DNA of 64,000 nt from Variovorax sp. PBL-E5 (lineage in GTDB: Bacteria > Pseudomonadota > Gammaproteobacteria > Burkholderiales > Burkholderiaceae_C), in the NCBI RefSeq assembly GCF_901827185.1, contig NZ_LR594673.1, positions 489,015 through 553,014 on the forward strand. The letters are read 5' to 3'. A program made the translations under genes and the position numbers. The notes under the pieces are model-generated. The model was not told the DNA's origin. It searched no databases and was given only the letters and a program-made list of their open reading frames with translations. Below, piece after piece: positions 1 to 8,784 of the stretch (position 1 is the stretch's first letter; the number at the start of each line of letters is the position of its first letter).

Positions 1-530
1 ACCCGGGCAAGCTCAGCTACGGTTCGGACGGCACGGCGTCGCTCACCCACCTGAGCTTCGAGATGTTCAAGCAGGCGCAGGACATCCACCTGGTGCACAT
101 CCCCTACCGCGGCACCGCGCAGATACTGACCGATCTGCTGGGCAACCAGATCCAGGTATCCATGAGCGGCATCGCCGGGCCGCTGCCGCACATCAAGTCG
201 GGCAAGCTGCGCGCACTGGCAGTCACCAGCGCCAGGCGCGTGCCCGCGCTGCCCGACACGCCGACGATGATCGAGCTGGGCATGAAGGACTTCGACATCA
301 CCACCTGGTTCGCCTTCTTCGCGCCGGCCGGCGTGCCTGCGCCGGTGGCCGCGAAGCTCAACGAACACCTGGGGCGCGCGCTGCGGGAGCCCGACGTGAT
401 CGAGAAGCTGCGCGGCGCGGGCATGGAAGCCGCGCCTTCCTCGCAGGCGGAGATGGACCGCATCGTGCGCCGCTACATCGCGCAATGGCAGGGCGTGATC
501 AAGAGTGCGAACATCAAGCTGGACGATTGA
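1..530 (+). CDS. Bug/TctC-family periplasmic binding protein (C-terminal part)
   Basis: The window opens inside this gene; reading frame 3 is open from the edge to the stop at 530, giving about 175 C-terminal residues. The segment has the usual Bug/TctC features: a HIPYRGTAQ-like stretch, a conserved 'GKLRALAV' strand and the 'FFAPAGVPAPVAAKLNEHL' region near the C-terminus. Bug proteins are secreted receptors for carboxylates, often serving tripartite tricarboxylate transporters or acting as orphan sensors. No transporter membrane genes are visible here. The N-terminus and signal peptide lie outside the window. Ligand unknown, but the catabolic neighbourhood suggests an organic acid. Confidence 0.9.
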   Translation, partial: PGKLSYGSDGTASLTHLSFEMFKQAQDIHLVHIPYRGTAQILTDLLGNQIQVSMSGIAGPLPHIKSGKLRALAVTSARRVPALPDTPTMIELGMKDFDITTWFAFFAPAGVPAPVAAKLNEHLGRALREPDVIEKLRGAGMEAAPSSQAEMDRIVRRYIAQWQGVIKSANIKLDD

Positions 531-549
531 CCGGCGCCCTCACCCGCCG

Positions 550-1152
550 TCACCCACCGACCGCATCCCGTGCGCCGGCCTTCGGCGCGACGTAATGCTC
601 GGGGTAGATGCGGCGCACCATCTCGCCGCTCTTGCCGTAGCCCAGGCAGGCGCCGACCACCGGCGGTGGTCCGCCGTCGGGCGGCACGCCGTAGACGCGC
701 TCGGCCGCGGCACGATCGTTCCATCGGATCTGGCTGGACAGCGTCTGGATGGCCACCGTCGCCATGGTCTGGAACAGCGTCAGCACATGCGTGCAGCCGG
801 CCTCGCCGCCGACGCGCGCCTGCAGCTCACGATGAAAGCCCGCGCCCAGCCTGAGCCCGACCAGGCGCTGGAAATTCGGCACGGCGCCGGGGCATTCGGG
901 GAAGGGATGGCTGTCGATGCGGACCTCGACCTCGCGCAGCGCGCGCGCATCGTCCATCGCGAAGCGCACCCACATCTCGTGGAATTTGCCGCCGGCCGGT
1001 ACCGAGGGGCGAAACGGTGTCGGGCTTTCGTAGGTGCGCGTGTCCACCAGGCTGGCCTCCACTTCCCACAGGCCGTCGTCGCGCCGGAAGCCTTCGCAGC
1101 GGATGGTGCGGTCGTTCAGCGGCTGGCGGGGCTGGGGGTGTGAAAGCGGCAT
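550..1152 (-). CDS. DUF2889 family protein
   Basis: Encodes 200 residues resembling the DUF2889 family, small proteins of unknown function often found beside acyl-CoA and aromatic-acid catabolic genes in Burkholderiales. Visible features are an N-terminal 'RTIRCEGFRRDDGLWEVEASL' type strand pair, a 'DARALREVEVRIDSHPFPECP' stretch and a C-terminal 'GEMVRRIYPEHYV' segment. The length is normal for the family. It converges with the preceding Bug gene and is divergent from the crotonase fragment at 1278, with a palindromic candidate operator (1200-1215) about 50 bp upstream of its start. Function not known; assignment rests on family memory. Confidence 0.75.
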   Translation of the reverse strand: MPLSHPQPRQPLNDRTIRCEGFRRDDGLWEVEASLVDTRTYESPTPFRPSVPAGGKFHEMWVRFAMDDARALREVEVRIDSHPFPECPGAVPNFQRLVGLRLGAGFHRELQARVGGEAGCTHVLTLFQTMATVAIQTLSSQIRWNDRAAAERVYGVPPDGGPPPVVGACLGYGKSGEMVRRIYPEHYVAPKAGARDAVGG

Positions 1153-1199
1153 GGGATCTCCGGTCCGCCCTCAGTCTAAGGGCCGTCGGCGCGCGCAAA

Positions 1200-1215
1200 G
1201 CAACAGGCATGTGAT
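1200..1215. promoter_or_regulatory. Candidate operator A of the CATG-palindrome family
   Basis: Reads GCAACAGGCATGTGAT. It matches 12 of 16 positions of the perfect palindrome ATCACATGCATGTGAT found at 31964, with the right half (GCATGTGAT) intact, and is followed by GAATGG. It lies between the start of the DUF2889 gene (1152) and the start of the crotonase fragment (1278). Similar sites occupy six other promoter gaps in this island. Confidence 0.5.
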
Positions 1216-1277
1216 GAATGGCGCCGGTGCGCGCATCCACGCTTTTGCGCCGTCCCGCTTTGCGGCCCACTGAGGGG

Positions 1278-1592
1278 ATGGAAGACCCTGTGCATTTCGA
1301 AACCCTGCCCGGCCGCGTCGGCCTCGTCACGCTCGACCGGCCCGCGGCGCTCAACGCGCTGGACATGCGCAGTGTCCGCCTGCTGCGCGAAGGCATCCGT
1401 GCGATGGAGGCGGATGCGGGCATCGACGTCATCGTGCTCACCGCCTGCGGCGAGCGCGCCTTCTGCGTGGGCGTGGACCTGAAGGAGCGTCAGCGCCTGG
1501 GCGACGAGGCATCGCGCGACTTCGCCGCGATCCACGAATGCTATGCGGCCGACCCTTCGCGGCAGCTCGCGGGCTTCGGCCGGAAGGCCTGA
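1278..1592 (+). pseudogene. Truncated enoyl-CoA hydratase (crotonase) fragment
   Basis: The open frame gives 104 residues that match the N-terminal third of a crotonase: a first beta strand 'GRVGLVTLDRPAALNALD', the helix after it, and the oxyanion-hole region 'GERAFCVGVDLKERQ'. A typical family member has about 260 residues; the catalytic glutamate region and trimerisation helices are missing, and the frame stops after 'ADPSRQLAGFGRKA'. It is probably a remnant, although candidate operator A still stands upstream. The start was chosen at the ATG giving MEDPVHFETL, the normal N-terminus for the family. Not expected to be an active hydratase. Confidence 0.7.
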
Positions 1593-1603
1593 GCGGCCGC
1601 GGC

Positions 1604-2377
1604 TCAGGCGCCGGTGCCGGGCGTGCGCCGCGGCATCCTCTGCGGCTCGGGGTCGAGCGCGAAGGCCGGGTACTGCAACACCAGGACTTCCAGGCCCGCG
1701 GCACCGGCATGCAGCGCCATCGGCGCCTCGTCCCCCGAATGCCAGACACAGGCCGGCGGTCCCAGCGCTTCGCCGTGCGCGACGAGCGCGCCCGACACCA
1801 CCACGTGATAGCGCCCGCCGCTGTCGCGCTGGGCAGGCGCGGTGGCGCGGCCGCACGGCGGCACGCGCACCACCCACGCGGCCAGGCCGCTGGCGTCCGA
1901 TGCGATCAGCACTTCAGTGATCGGCTGCGCCAGCCCGGCGAGCGAGGCCGAGGTTGACACATGGATCGGGCCCACGCTTTCCTGCCGCTTGCGCAGGCCC
2001 TTGCGCATCTTCTCGCGCGACTCGGGCAGATACCACGCACCCGGATCGGTGACGGTGCGCAGCGTGAGGTAGTCCAGGCCCTCGGGGCCGGCGACGAGCG
2101 GGCCATAGCCGGCCTCGCGCGAAGCGTAATGGATGCTCACCGCGTCGAGCGCATGCGCGCCCAGCGTGCCGCCGCCGCGCGTCACCACCTGGAACTGCTC
2201 TTCGAGATGGAAGTGCGTGGGTAGCACCCAGCCGGGCTGCTGATGAACCAGGAAGGCCTGCGGCGCGGGGCGCGGACCGGCCTCGGTCTCGATCAGGTAC
2301 TCGGTGTAGCCGCGGAAGTTGCCTTCATCGAAGACGCGGGTGCGGGTCTTTCTTTCGACGATACCGATGCGTTCCAT
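1604..2377 (-). CDS. Cupin-domain protein
   Basis: 257 residues starting MERIGIVERKTRTRV. The core around residues 45-75 has the cupin metal motif 'PTHFHLEEQFQVV', where the two histidines and a glutamate would bind a metal; a weaker barrel-like repeat follows in the C-terminal half ('GGRYHVVVSGALVAHGE'). Cupins include dioxygenases, isomerases and small-molecule sensors, so the substrate cannot be named. The same frame stays open far upstream, but that stretch is antisense to other genes; the ATG at 2377 fits the family. It is divergent from the flavin reductase gene at 2528 and shares a candidate operator (2460-2475) with it. Confidence 0.75.
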   Translation of the reverse strand: MERIGIVERKTRTRVFDEGNFRGYTEYLIETEAGPRPAPQAFLVHQQPGWVLPTHFHLEEQFQVVTRGGGTLGAHALDAVSIHYASREAGYGPLVAGPEGLDYLTLRTVTDPGAWYLPESREKMRKGLRKRQESVGPIHVSTSASLAGLAQPITEVLIASDASGLAAWVVRVPPCGRATAPAQRDSGGRYHVVVSGALVAHGEALGPPACVWHSGDEAPMALHAGAAGLEVLVLQYPAFALDPEPQRMPRRTPGTGA

Positions 2378-2459
2378 TTGCCTTGCCTTCCGGATTCCTT
2401 GCCGCCAGTATGGCCACATGGCGGAACGAGACAACGCCGGCGCCGAGCCCGCCGCGCAT

Positions 2460-2475
2460 TGCACATGCATGTGAT
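2460..2475. promoter_or_regulatory. Candidate operator B of the CATG-palindrome family
   Basis: Reads TGCACATGCATGTGAT, 14 of 16 positions identical to the perfect palindrome at 31964. It sits in the 150-bp gap between two divergent genes (cupin, start 2377; OYE-type reductase, start 2528), a normal place for an operator controlling both. Confidence 0.6.
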
Positions 2476-2527
2476 ATTTCGCCGCGCCCGCTTGTGCTGC
2501 CGCATGACCGTCGGCTAGTGTCGGCCG

Positions 2528-3643
2528 ATGGAACCCACGGCTTCCCGGCTCTTCTCTCCTTTCGACTTGCGCGGCGTTCGCTTTCGCAACCGCATCGGCG
2601 TGTCGCCCATGTGCATGTATGCCTGCGGCCCGGACGGCCTGGCCACGCCCTGGCACATGGTGCATCTGGGCATGCGCGCACCGGGCGGCGCCGGGCTCGT
2701 CGTGGCGGAAGCCACCGCCGTCGCGCCGCACGCGCGCATCTCGCCGGCGGACCTCGGCCTGTGGTCGCGCGCGCATGCCGACGCGCTCGCGCCGATCACG
2801 CAATTCATCTCCGGCCAGGGCTGCGTGCCCGGCATCCAGCTGGCGCACGCCGGGCGCAAGGGCAGCACGCGCAGCCCCTGGATCGGACGCGATGCGGTGC
2901 CCGAATCGGAAGGCGGCTGGCAGGTGCAAGCGCCCTCGCCTCTTCTCTTTTCGCCGCTGAACGCGATGCCGCGCGAGATGAGCGAGGCGGACATCGCACG
3001 CACGATCGGCGAGTTCGGCGCGGCGGCGGGCCTCGCCTTCGAGGCCGGCTTCCGGTACCTCGAACTGCACCTGGGCCACGGCTACCTGGCGCACCAGTTT
3101 CTCTCGCCGCTCAGCAACCGGCGCACCGACGGCTGGGGCGGCGATTTCGAGGGCCGCACGCGCTTCGCGCGCGCGCTGGCGAAGGCCGCGCGCGCGGCCT
3201 GGCCGGACGAACTGCCGCTGGCCGCACGCCTGTCGATCACCGACTGGGTCGAGGGCGGCTGGACGGCCGACGAAGCCGTGCGGCTGGCCGGGCTGCTGGG
3301 CGAAGCCGGTGTCGACCTCGTCGTGTGTTCGAGCGGCGCCATCGTTCCCGGCGCCATGCCGCCGGACGGTCCCATCATGCAGTTGCCCTTCGCAGCCCGT
3401 GTGCGCGCGCAGGCCGGCGTGGCCTCCGGCGCCGTGGGCCAGATCACCGAGGCCGCACAGGCGGAACAGATCATCGCAAGCGGCGGCGCCGACCTCGTGT
3501 TCCTGGCCCGCGCCATGCTGCGCGATCCGTTCTGGGCCGTGCATGCGGCCGAGGCGCTCGGCGCACCAGCGCCCTGGCCCATCGCCTATGGCCGCGCCGT
3601 AGGCCAGCGGCAGGGGCGCGTGCAGCGGCCTCAGCGGCCGTAG
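2528..3643 (+). CDS. NADH:flavin oxidoreductase, Old Yellow Enzyme family (YqjM class)
   Basis: 371 residues forming an FMN-binding TIM barrel. The N-terminus has 'RNRIGVSPMCMYAC' with Cys29 at the position typical of the thermophilic-like YqjM class. Near residue 180 the substrate-binding histidine pair appears in 'LHLGHGYLAH', followed by 'FLSPLSNRRTDGWGG', a strong family signature. The C-terminal 'GGADLVFLARAMLRDP' binds the FMN phosphate. Such enzymes reduce activated C=C bonds of enones or enoyl-CoA esters using NAD(P)H. Context suggests reduction of an unsaturated intermediate of the island's pathway. The last 13 bases overlap the convergent crotonase gene. Confidence 0.9.
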   Translation: MEPTASRLFSPFDLRGVRFRNRIGVSPMCMYACGPDGLATPWHMVHLGMRAPGGAGLVVAEATAVAPHARISPADLGLWSRAHADALAPITQFISGQGCVPGIQLAHAGRKGSTRSPWIGRDAVPESEGGWQVQAPSPLLFSPLNAMPREMSEADIARTIGEFGAAAGLAFEAGFRYLELHLGHGYLAHQFLSPLSNRRTDGWGGDFEGRTRFARALAKAARAAWPDELPLAARLSITDWVEGGWTADEAVRLAGLLGEAGVDLVVCSSGAIVPGAMPPDGPIMQLPFAARVRAQAGVASGAVGQITEAAQAEQIIASGGADLVFLARAMLRDPFWAVHAAEALGAPAPWPIAYGRAVGQRQGRVQRPQRP

Positions 3644-4425
3644 TTGGCCGGACGCTTTTCGAGGAAGGCCGCCACGGCCTCGCGATGGTCGTCGGTCTTG
3701 TGCGAGACCGCCTGGAACACGGCGGACATTTCGAGGATGCTGTCCAGCCGCGAATGGATGGCTTCGCGCATGAGGCGCTTGGCCAGCCGCACGCCGTGCG
3801 ACGGGTTGACGGCGATGCGGTCCGCAAGCTGGCGTGCCGCGGGCATGAGTTCTTCGGCCGGCACGACGCGCGACACCAGGTTCCATTCGAGCGCCTGCCT
3901 GGCATCGATGGCGTCGCCGGTGAAGGCCATCTCGGCCGCGCGCGACAGGCCCACGGTGCGCGGCAGCAGCCATGCGCCGCCGTCGCCGGGGATGATGCCG
4001 AGCTTCACGAAGCTCTCCGCGAACCGCGCCTTGTCGGACGCGATGCGGATGTCGCACATGCACGCCAGGTCGAGGCCTGCGCCGATGGCATGGCCGTTGA
4101 CCGCGGCGATCACCGGCACCTCGAGGTTGAACAGCGCCAGCGTCAGGCGCTGGATGCCGCGGCGGTAGTCGTGGCGGATGTCCATCTCGCTCACTTCGGC
4201 GGTGGACTGGCGCTGCATCTCGCGGATGTCTCCGCCGGCCGAGAACGACGGCCCGTTGCCGGTCAGGATCACGGCACGCACGCTGCGGTCGTCGTGGATG
4301 CGATCGATCGCGACCAGGAATTCCGCCACCGCCGTGTTGCCGGTCAGCGGGTTGCGCTGCTCGGGCTGGTTCATGGTGAGCGTGACGATGGCGCCCGTCT
4401 GCTCGTACAACAAGAAGTCTGTCAT
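3631..4425 (-). CDS. Enoyl-CoA hydratase/isomerase (crotonase)
   Basis: 264 residues starting MTDFLLYEQTGAIVTL. The oxyanion hole segment is 'GNGPSFSAGGDIREMQ'. Both catalytic glutamates are present: one in 'ARFAESFVKLGIIPGDGG' and one in 'LSRAAEMAFTGD', so hydration of a 2-enoyl-CoA is plausible. The C-terminus ends in the common 'AVAAFLEKRPANYGR'. An in-frame extension upstream to 4503 exists, but the ATG at 4425 is the family start. It is divergent from the acyl-CoA dehydrogenase operon beginning at 4573. Confidence 0.9.
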   Translation of the reverse strand: MTDFLLYEQTGAIVTLTMNQPEQRNPLTGNTAVAEFLVAIDRIHDDRSVRAVILTGNGPSFSAGGDIREMQRQSTAEVSEMDIRHDYRRGIQRLTLALFNLEVPVIAAVNGHAIGAGLDLACMCDIRIASDKARFAESFVKLGIIPGDGGAWLLPRTVGLSRAAEMAFTGDAIDARQALEWNLVSRVVPAEELMPAARQLADRIAVNPSHGVRLAKRLMREAIHSRLDSILEMSAVFQAVSHKTDDHREAVAAFLEKRPANYGR

Positions 4426-4475
4426 CTCTGGTGTCCTCTCAGGTGCCGGCGAGTCTGGCGGGCACGCCGCCAAAA

Positions 4476-4542
4476 GTCCAATACACAAAGGCCGCCGGGC
4501 CATGCGGTATTCATATGGCGCCGCTGCACTTCGCTATTGGAC
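4476..4542. promoter_or_regulatory. Divergent promoter gap with an inverted repeat
   Basis: The 147-bp gap between the crotonase (start 4425) and the dehydrogenase operon (start 4573) contains a perfect 8-bp inverted repeat, GTCCAATA at 4476-4483 and TATTGGAC at 4535-4542. ATTGG also follows several of the island's palindromes. A weak CATATG core lies midway. I infer a promoter region; no clear -10/-35 was resolved. Confidence 0.35.
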
Positions 4543-4572
4543 AGTGCGCATGGCCGGCGATAACCTGCCCCG

Positions 4573-5730
4573 ATGGCAGACCTTCTCGACAACCTGCGCC
4601 TGGCCACGCTGCCCGCGCATGCCGACAACTTCAGGGCGAAGGTCAAGACCTTCCTGAGCCGCGAACTGCCGCCCGCGCAGGCCGACGTGCGCTCGCGCTC
4701 ATGGCTGGCCTTCGACGCCGACTTCAGCCGCGCGCTGGCGGCGCAGGGCTGGGTCGGCGTCACGCTGCCGAAGGCCCATGGCGGCGCCGACCTCGACGCC
4801 TTCAGCCGCTTCGTGCTGGTGGAAGAGCTGCTGGCCGCCGGTGCACCCGTGGGCGCACACTGGATCGCCGATCGCCAGAGTGGTCCCTTGATCCTCAAGT
4901 ACGGCAGCGAAGCGCAAAAGAACTTCTACCTGCCGCGCATCTGCCGCGGCGAGGCCTTCTTCGGCATCGGCATGAGCGAGCCGAACGCCGGCTCCGACCT
5001 GGCAGCCGTCGGCACGCGCGCGACCCGCACCGGCCGCGGCTGGCGCCTGAACGGCCGCAAGATCTGGACGACCAACGGGCACCGCTGCCACTACGTGATC
5101 GCGCTGGTGCGCTCTTCCGGCACGGCCGCCGACCGACACGCGGGGCTGTCGCAGTTCATCGTCGACCTGTCCTTGCCCGGCGTCACCGTCCGGCCGATCG
5201 TCGACCTGACGGGCGACGCGCACTTCAGCGAGATGTTCTTCGACGACGTGGCGCTGGACGAGGCCGCGCTGATCGGCGCCGAGGGTCAGGGCTGGCAGCA
5301 GGTGACCGCCGAGCTGGCCTTCGAGCGCAGCGGGCCCGAGCGCATCTACTCGAGCATCGTCCTGCTCGACCGCTGGATCGCATGGCTGCGCAAGACAGGC
5401 GGCGCCGACGCGCACCTGGAAACGCTGGGCCGCTTCGCCACCCACCTGGCCACGCTGCGCCACATGTCCATCACCGTCACGGCGCGGCTCGCGGCCGGCG
5501 AAAGCCCGGTGGTGGAAGCGGCGTTGGTGAAGGACATCGCCACCGAGTTCGAACAAAGCATCCCCGCGATCCTGGAGGCGGCGCTGGGCGCGGACCCCGG
5601 CGCCGCGATCGACGACGACCTGCTGCGCGCCCTGGCCTACGTGAGCCAGATGGCGCCCACCTTCTCGCTGCGCGGCGGCACCCGCGAGATCCTGCGCGGA
5701 ATGATCGCGCGCGGTCTCGGCCTGCGCTGA
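4573..5730 (+). CDS. Acyl-CoA dehydrogenase (full-domain partner of a pair)
   Basis: 385 residues with the three ACAD domains: N-terminal helices, the flavin-binding beta domain ('GIGMSEPNAGSDLAAV', then 'WRLNGRKIWTTNG') and a C-terminal helical domain ending 'RGGTREILRGMIA'. Where medium-chain dehydrogenases have the catalytic Glu before Gly-Thr this protein has Gly; the base is probably the Glu in 'LAFERSGPERIY', as in other FadE-type enzymes (inference). It is the first gene of a four-gene operon and is followed by a second, shorter dehydrogenase, an arrangement known for alpha2beta2 enzymes acting on bulky CoA esters. Confidence 0.92.
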   Translation: MADLLDNLRLATLPAHADNFRAKVKTFLSRELPPAQADVRSRSWLAFDADFSRALAAQGWVGVTLPKAHGGADLDAFSRFVLVEELLAAGAPVGAHWIADRQSGPLILKYGSEAQKNFYLPRICRGEAFFGIGMSEPNAGSDLAAVGTRATRTGRGWRLNGRKIWTTNGHRCHYVIALVRSSGTAADRHAGLSQFIVDLSLPGVTVRPIVDLTGDAHFSEMFFDDVALDEAALIGAEGQGWQQVTAELAFERSGPERIYSSIVLLDRWIAWLRKTGGADAHLETLGRFATHLATLRHMSITVTARLAAGESPVVEAALVKDIATEFEQSIPAILEAALGADPGAAIDDDLLRALAYVSQMAPTFSLRGGTREILRGMIARGLGLR

Positions 5731-5746
5731 CAACAGAAGGACCTTC

Positions 5747-6760
5747 ATGTTCGCCGAAGCACTCGCATCCATCCTCCGTGACCACTGCACGCCGGCCGAC
5801 GTGCGCGCCATCGAAGCCGGCGGCTCCCACGCCGCGCTGCTGGCGACCATCAGCGACGCCGGCTTTCTGGAACTGCTGGCCGCCGAGGAAGAAGGCGGCG
5901 CGGGCGCCAGCCTGTCCGACTTCCATCCGGTGCTCGCGCTGTGCGGCGCGCATGCCGTGCCGCTGCCGCTGGCGCAGACCTTCGGTGCGCGCCTGCTGGC
6001 GCCGCGCGAGGCCTTGCCCGACGGCCTGATCACCTTCGCGCCCGGGCTGGCACGCGACGCGGACGGCGCGCTGCACGCAGCGCCGGTGCCGTGCGCGCTC
6101 GTCGCCGCGCATGTGATCGCGGCCGACGGCGATGCGCTGCGGCTGCTGCCCGTGGCCGGCGCCCGGCGGGTACCGACCGGCGTGCACGGCAGCCTCGCCG
6201 CATCGCTGCACTGGCCCGCCGGTGCAGGCCGCGTATTGCCGTCAGGCGCCGCCGCCGGCCTGCAGCCGCTGGCCGCCGCACTGCACGCCGGCCTGCTCGC
6301 CGGTGCCATGAAGCGCGTGTTCGACATGACGCTGGCCTACGGCAACGAACGCGTGCAGTTCGGCAAGTCGATCGGCAAGTTCCAGGCGGTCCAGCACCAG
6401 TTGAGCGTGATGGCGGAGCACGTGGCCGCCGGCTGCATCGCGGCCGAAGCCGCATTCCAGGGCGCGGCCCGCATCCCTGCCGATGGCGCCTGTGCCATGG
6501 CCAAGGCCCGCACCAGCGAGGCGGCGCAGCTGGTGGCCTCGATCGCGCACGCGTTGCACGGCGCGATCGGCATCACCGAGGAATACGACCTGCAGCTCTA
6601 CACCCGCCGCCTGCACGAATGGCGCATGGCCCACGGTTCGGAGACACACTGGAACCGCGTGCTCGGCCGCCTGCTGATCGACAGCCCGCACACCCTGGCG
6701 GCGGATTTCGTGCGCGCCATCGGCACCGCCGGCACCACCCCCACATCCACTTCCCCCTAG
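5747..6760 (+). CDS. Acyl-CoA dehydrogenase (short partner of a pair)
   Basis: 337 residues, shorter than the usual 380-390. The C-terminal domain is clear ('YGNERVQFGKSIGKFQAVQH' near residue 195, then 'ALHGAIGITEEYDLQLY'), while the middle beta domain is shortened and diverged. This is the pattern of the minor subunit in heteromeric acyl-CoA dehydrogenases, which carries only part of the flavin site. An AAGGA ribosome site precedes the ATG, 16 bases after the previous stop. I infer that it forms one enzyme with the upstream gene. Confidence 0.88.
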   Translation: MFAEALASILRDHCTPADVRAIEAGGSHAALLATISDAGFLELLAAEEEGGAGASLSDFHPVLALCGAHAVPLPLAQTFGARLLAPREALPDGLITFAPGLARDADGALHAAPVPCALVAAHVIAADGDALRLLPVAGARRVPTGVHGSLAASLHWPAGAGRVLPSGAAAGLQPLAAALHAGLLAGAMKRVFDMTLAYGNERVQFGKSIGKFQAVQHQLSVMAEHVAAGCIAAEAAFQGAARIPADGACAMAKARTSEAAQLVASIAHALHGAIGITEEYDLQLYTRRLHEWRMAHGSETHWNRVLGRLLIDSPHTLAADFVRAIGTAGTTPTSTSP

Positions 6761-6767
6761 GAGCACC

Positions 6768-7565
6768 ATGTCCCGCTATTCCGGTTACGAACGCCTGCTG
6801 ATCCAGCAGGACGGCAAGATCCTTCGCATCACCCTCAACCTGCCCGAGAAGCGCAACATCGTCGGCGGCCCCATGAGCCTGGAGCTGATCCGTGCCGTGC
6901 AGACCGCCTCCAGCGACGACAGCGTGGCCGTGATCGTGCTCACCGGCGCGGGCGGCAGCTTCTCGGCCGGCGGCGACATCGTGGGCATGCAGACCAAGAT
7001 CGACGACCCCAGCCTGTTCTACAAAGGCGTGATCCATTCGCGCCAGCTGGTGTTCAGCATGCTCGACTGTCCCAAGCCTGTTGTCTGCCGCGTCAACGGC
7101 CACGCCATCGGCCTGGGCGCGACCATCGCGCTGCTGTGCGACGTGGTGATCGCCAACGAGGACGCGAAGATCGGCGACCCGCATGTGCGCATGGGCCTGG
7201 TGGCCGGCGATGGCGGCGCGCTGATCTGGCCGCAGTTGATCGGCTATGCGCGTGCGCGCAAGTACCTGCTGGGCGGGGATCTCATCACCGGCAAGCTGGC
7301 CGCCGAGATCGGCCTCATCGCCGAAGCCGGACCGATGGACGTGGTGGACCGCCTGACCGAAGAGTGGGCGCAGAAGTTCGCCGAGGGCGCGACGCAATCC
7401 ATTGCCGGCACCAAGATCACCATCAACCTGCCGCTGCGCCAGGCCGCGCAGGCCGCGCTGGACGTGGGCATGGCGTACGAGGGCCTGTCCAACATCACCA
7501 AGGACCACCAGGAAGCCGTGAGCGCCTTCATCGAAAAGCGCAAGCCGAGCTTCACCGGCGAATGA
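6768..7565 (+). CDS. Crotonase-family protein with non-canonical active site
   Basis: 265 residues starting MSRYSGYERLLIQQDG, preceded by AGGAG. The oxyanion-hole segment 'GAGGSFSAGGDIVGMQ' is intact. The position of the first catalytic Glu reads 'AKIGDPHVRMGLVAGDGG' (Asp) and the second reads 'ARARKYLLGGD' (no Glu), so simple hydratase chemistry is doubtful; isomerase, lyase or other crotonase chemistry is possible. It shares this pattern with the gene at 11175. Third gene of the 4573-8782 operon; its stop overlaps the next start (ATGA). Confidence 0.88.
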   Translation: MSRYSGYERLLIQQDGKILRITLNLPEKRNIVGGPMSLELIRAVQTASSDDSVAVIVLTGAGGSFSAGGDIVGMQTKIDDPSLFYKGVIHSRQLVFSMLDCPKPVVCRVNGHAIGLGATIALLCDVVIANEDAKIGDPHVRMGLVAGDGGALIWPQLIGYARARKYLLGGDLITGKLAAEIGLIAEAGPMDVVDRLTEEWAQKFAEGATQSIAGTKITINLPLRQAAQAALDVGMAYEGLSNITKDHQEAVSAFIEKRKPSFTGE

Positions 7566-8782
7566 ACGGCGCCATGAGCACTGCGCAACCCGCGCAGCCG
7601 CGCAAGCCCGCCCTCGCCGGCGTCCGCATCCTCGACCTGTCGCGTGTGCTCGCGGGTCCCTGGTGCACCATGACGCTGGCCGACCTGGGCGCGGACGTGA
7701 TCAAGATCGAGAACCCCGCCGGCGGCGACGACACACGCGGCTGGGGTCCGCCCAACGTGGGCGGCGAGTCGGCCTATTTCTTCTGCGCCAACCGCAACAA
7801 GCGCAGCGTGGCGGTCGACATCAGCCAGCCCGAAGGCCAGGCGCTGGTGCGCGAACTGCTCGCGCATTGCGACGTGGTGGTGGAGAACTTCCGCGCCGGC
7901 GCACTCCAGCGCTACGGACTGGACTACGAAAGCCTGAGCGCGAGCCGGCCCGACCTGATCTATTGCTCCATCTCCGGCTACGGCCGCAGCTCGCCGCTGG
8001 CGGACCGGGCCGGCTACGACTACATCATGCAGGCCGAAGGCGGGCTGATGTCCATCACGGGCGAGGCCGAGGGCGAGCCGATGAAAGTGGGCGTGGCCGT
8101 CGCCGACCTGTTCACCGGCATGTACGCGGTGCAGGCCATTCTGGCGGCCATCATCGCGCGGCGCAACGACGGCCTGGGCCAGCGGATCGACATGGCGCTG
8201 TTCGACTGCCAGCTGACCATGCTGGCCAACGTGGGCAGCTCGTACCTGGTCTCGGGCAAGGAACCCGTGCGCTACGGCAACGGGCATCCGGCCGTGGTGC
8301 CCTATCAGGTGTTTCCCACGCGCGACGCCGAGATCGTCGTCGCGGTCGGCAACGACCGGCAGTTCCGGCTGTTCTGCGAGCAGGTGCTGGAACGTCCCGA
8401 CATCGCGGCCGACCCGCGCTTCAGCGCCAATGCCGACCGCGCGCGCCACCGCGAGGCGCTGGTGCCGCTGCTGTCGGACATCCTGCGCACGCAGGATGCG
8501 GCGCACTGGCAGGCGCGCCTGGCGACCACCGGCATTCCGACCGGCCGCGTGCGCACCGTCGGCGCGGCGCTCGAATCACCGGAAGCGCAGGCGCGCGGCA
8601 TGGTGAGCGAGGTGGAACATCCGACGGCCGGCTCCATCCGCCTGGTCAGCTCGCCGCTGCGCATGAGCGGTACGCCGGTGCGCACGCCCTCGCCGCCGCC
8701 GACGCTGGGGCAACACACCGATGAAGTGCTGGCGGAAATCGGCTGGCCGACGCGCGGGCGCAGCCAGCCGAAGGTCGTTTGA
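7562..8782 (+). CDS. CaiB/BaiF family CoA-transferase
   Basis: 406 residues of the class III CoA-transferase family, which move CoA between carboxylates through an aspartyl-CoA mixed anhydride. The N-terminus has 'VRILDLSRVLAGPWCTM' and 'DLGADVIKIENP', both hallmark segments. The catalytic aspartate is expected in 'VGVAVADLFTGMYAV', and 'GLGQRIDMALFDCQ' follows as usual. The start overlaps the previous stop as ATGA; an internal ATG at 7574 is an alternative. It closes the operon and probably activates the pathway substrate or exchanges CoA with a product. Confidence 0.92.
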   Translation: MNGAMSTAQPAQPRKPALAGVRILDLSRVLAGPWCTMTLADLGADVIKIENPAGGDDTRGWGPPNVGGESAYFFCANRNKRSVAVDISQPEGQALVRELLAHCDVVVENFRAGALQRYGLDYESLSASRPDLIYCSISGYGRSSPLADRAGYDYIMQAEGGLMSITGEAEGEPMKVGVAVADLFTGMYAVQAILAAIIARRNDGLGQRIDMALFDCQLTMLANVGSSYLVSGKEPVRYGNGHPAVVPYQVFPTRDAEIVVAVGNDRQFRLFCEQVLERPDIAADPRFSANADRARHREALVPLLSDILRTQDAAHWQARLATTGIPTGRVRTVGAALESPEAQARGMVSEVEHPTAGSIRLVSSPLRMSGTPVRTPSPPPTLGQHTDEVLAEIGWPTRGRSQPKVV

Positions 8783-8784
8783 GG

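Noticed and set aside
1604..4063. An 819-codon leftward open frame
   Set aside because: Only the distal part (from 2377) has protein features; the rest is antisense to the OYE gene and crotonase, a common artefact of high-GC DNA.
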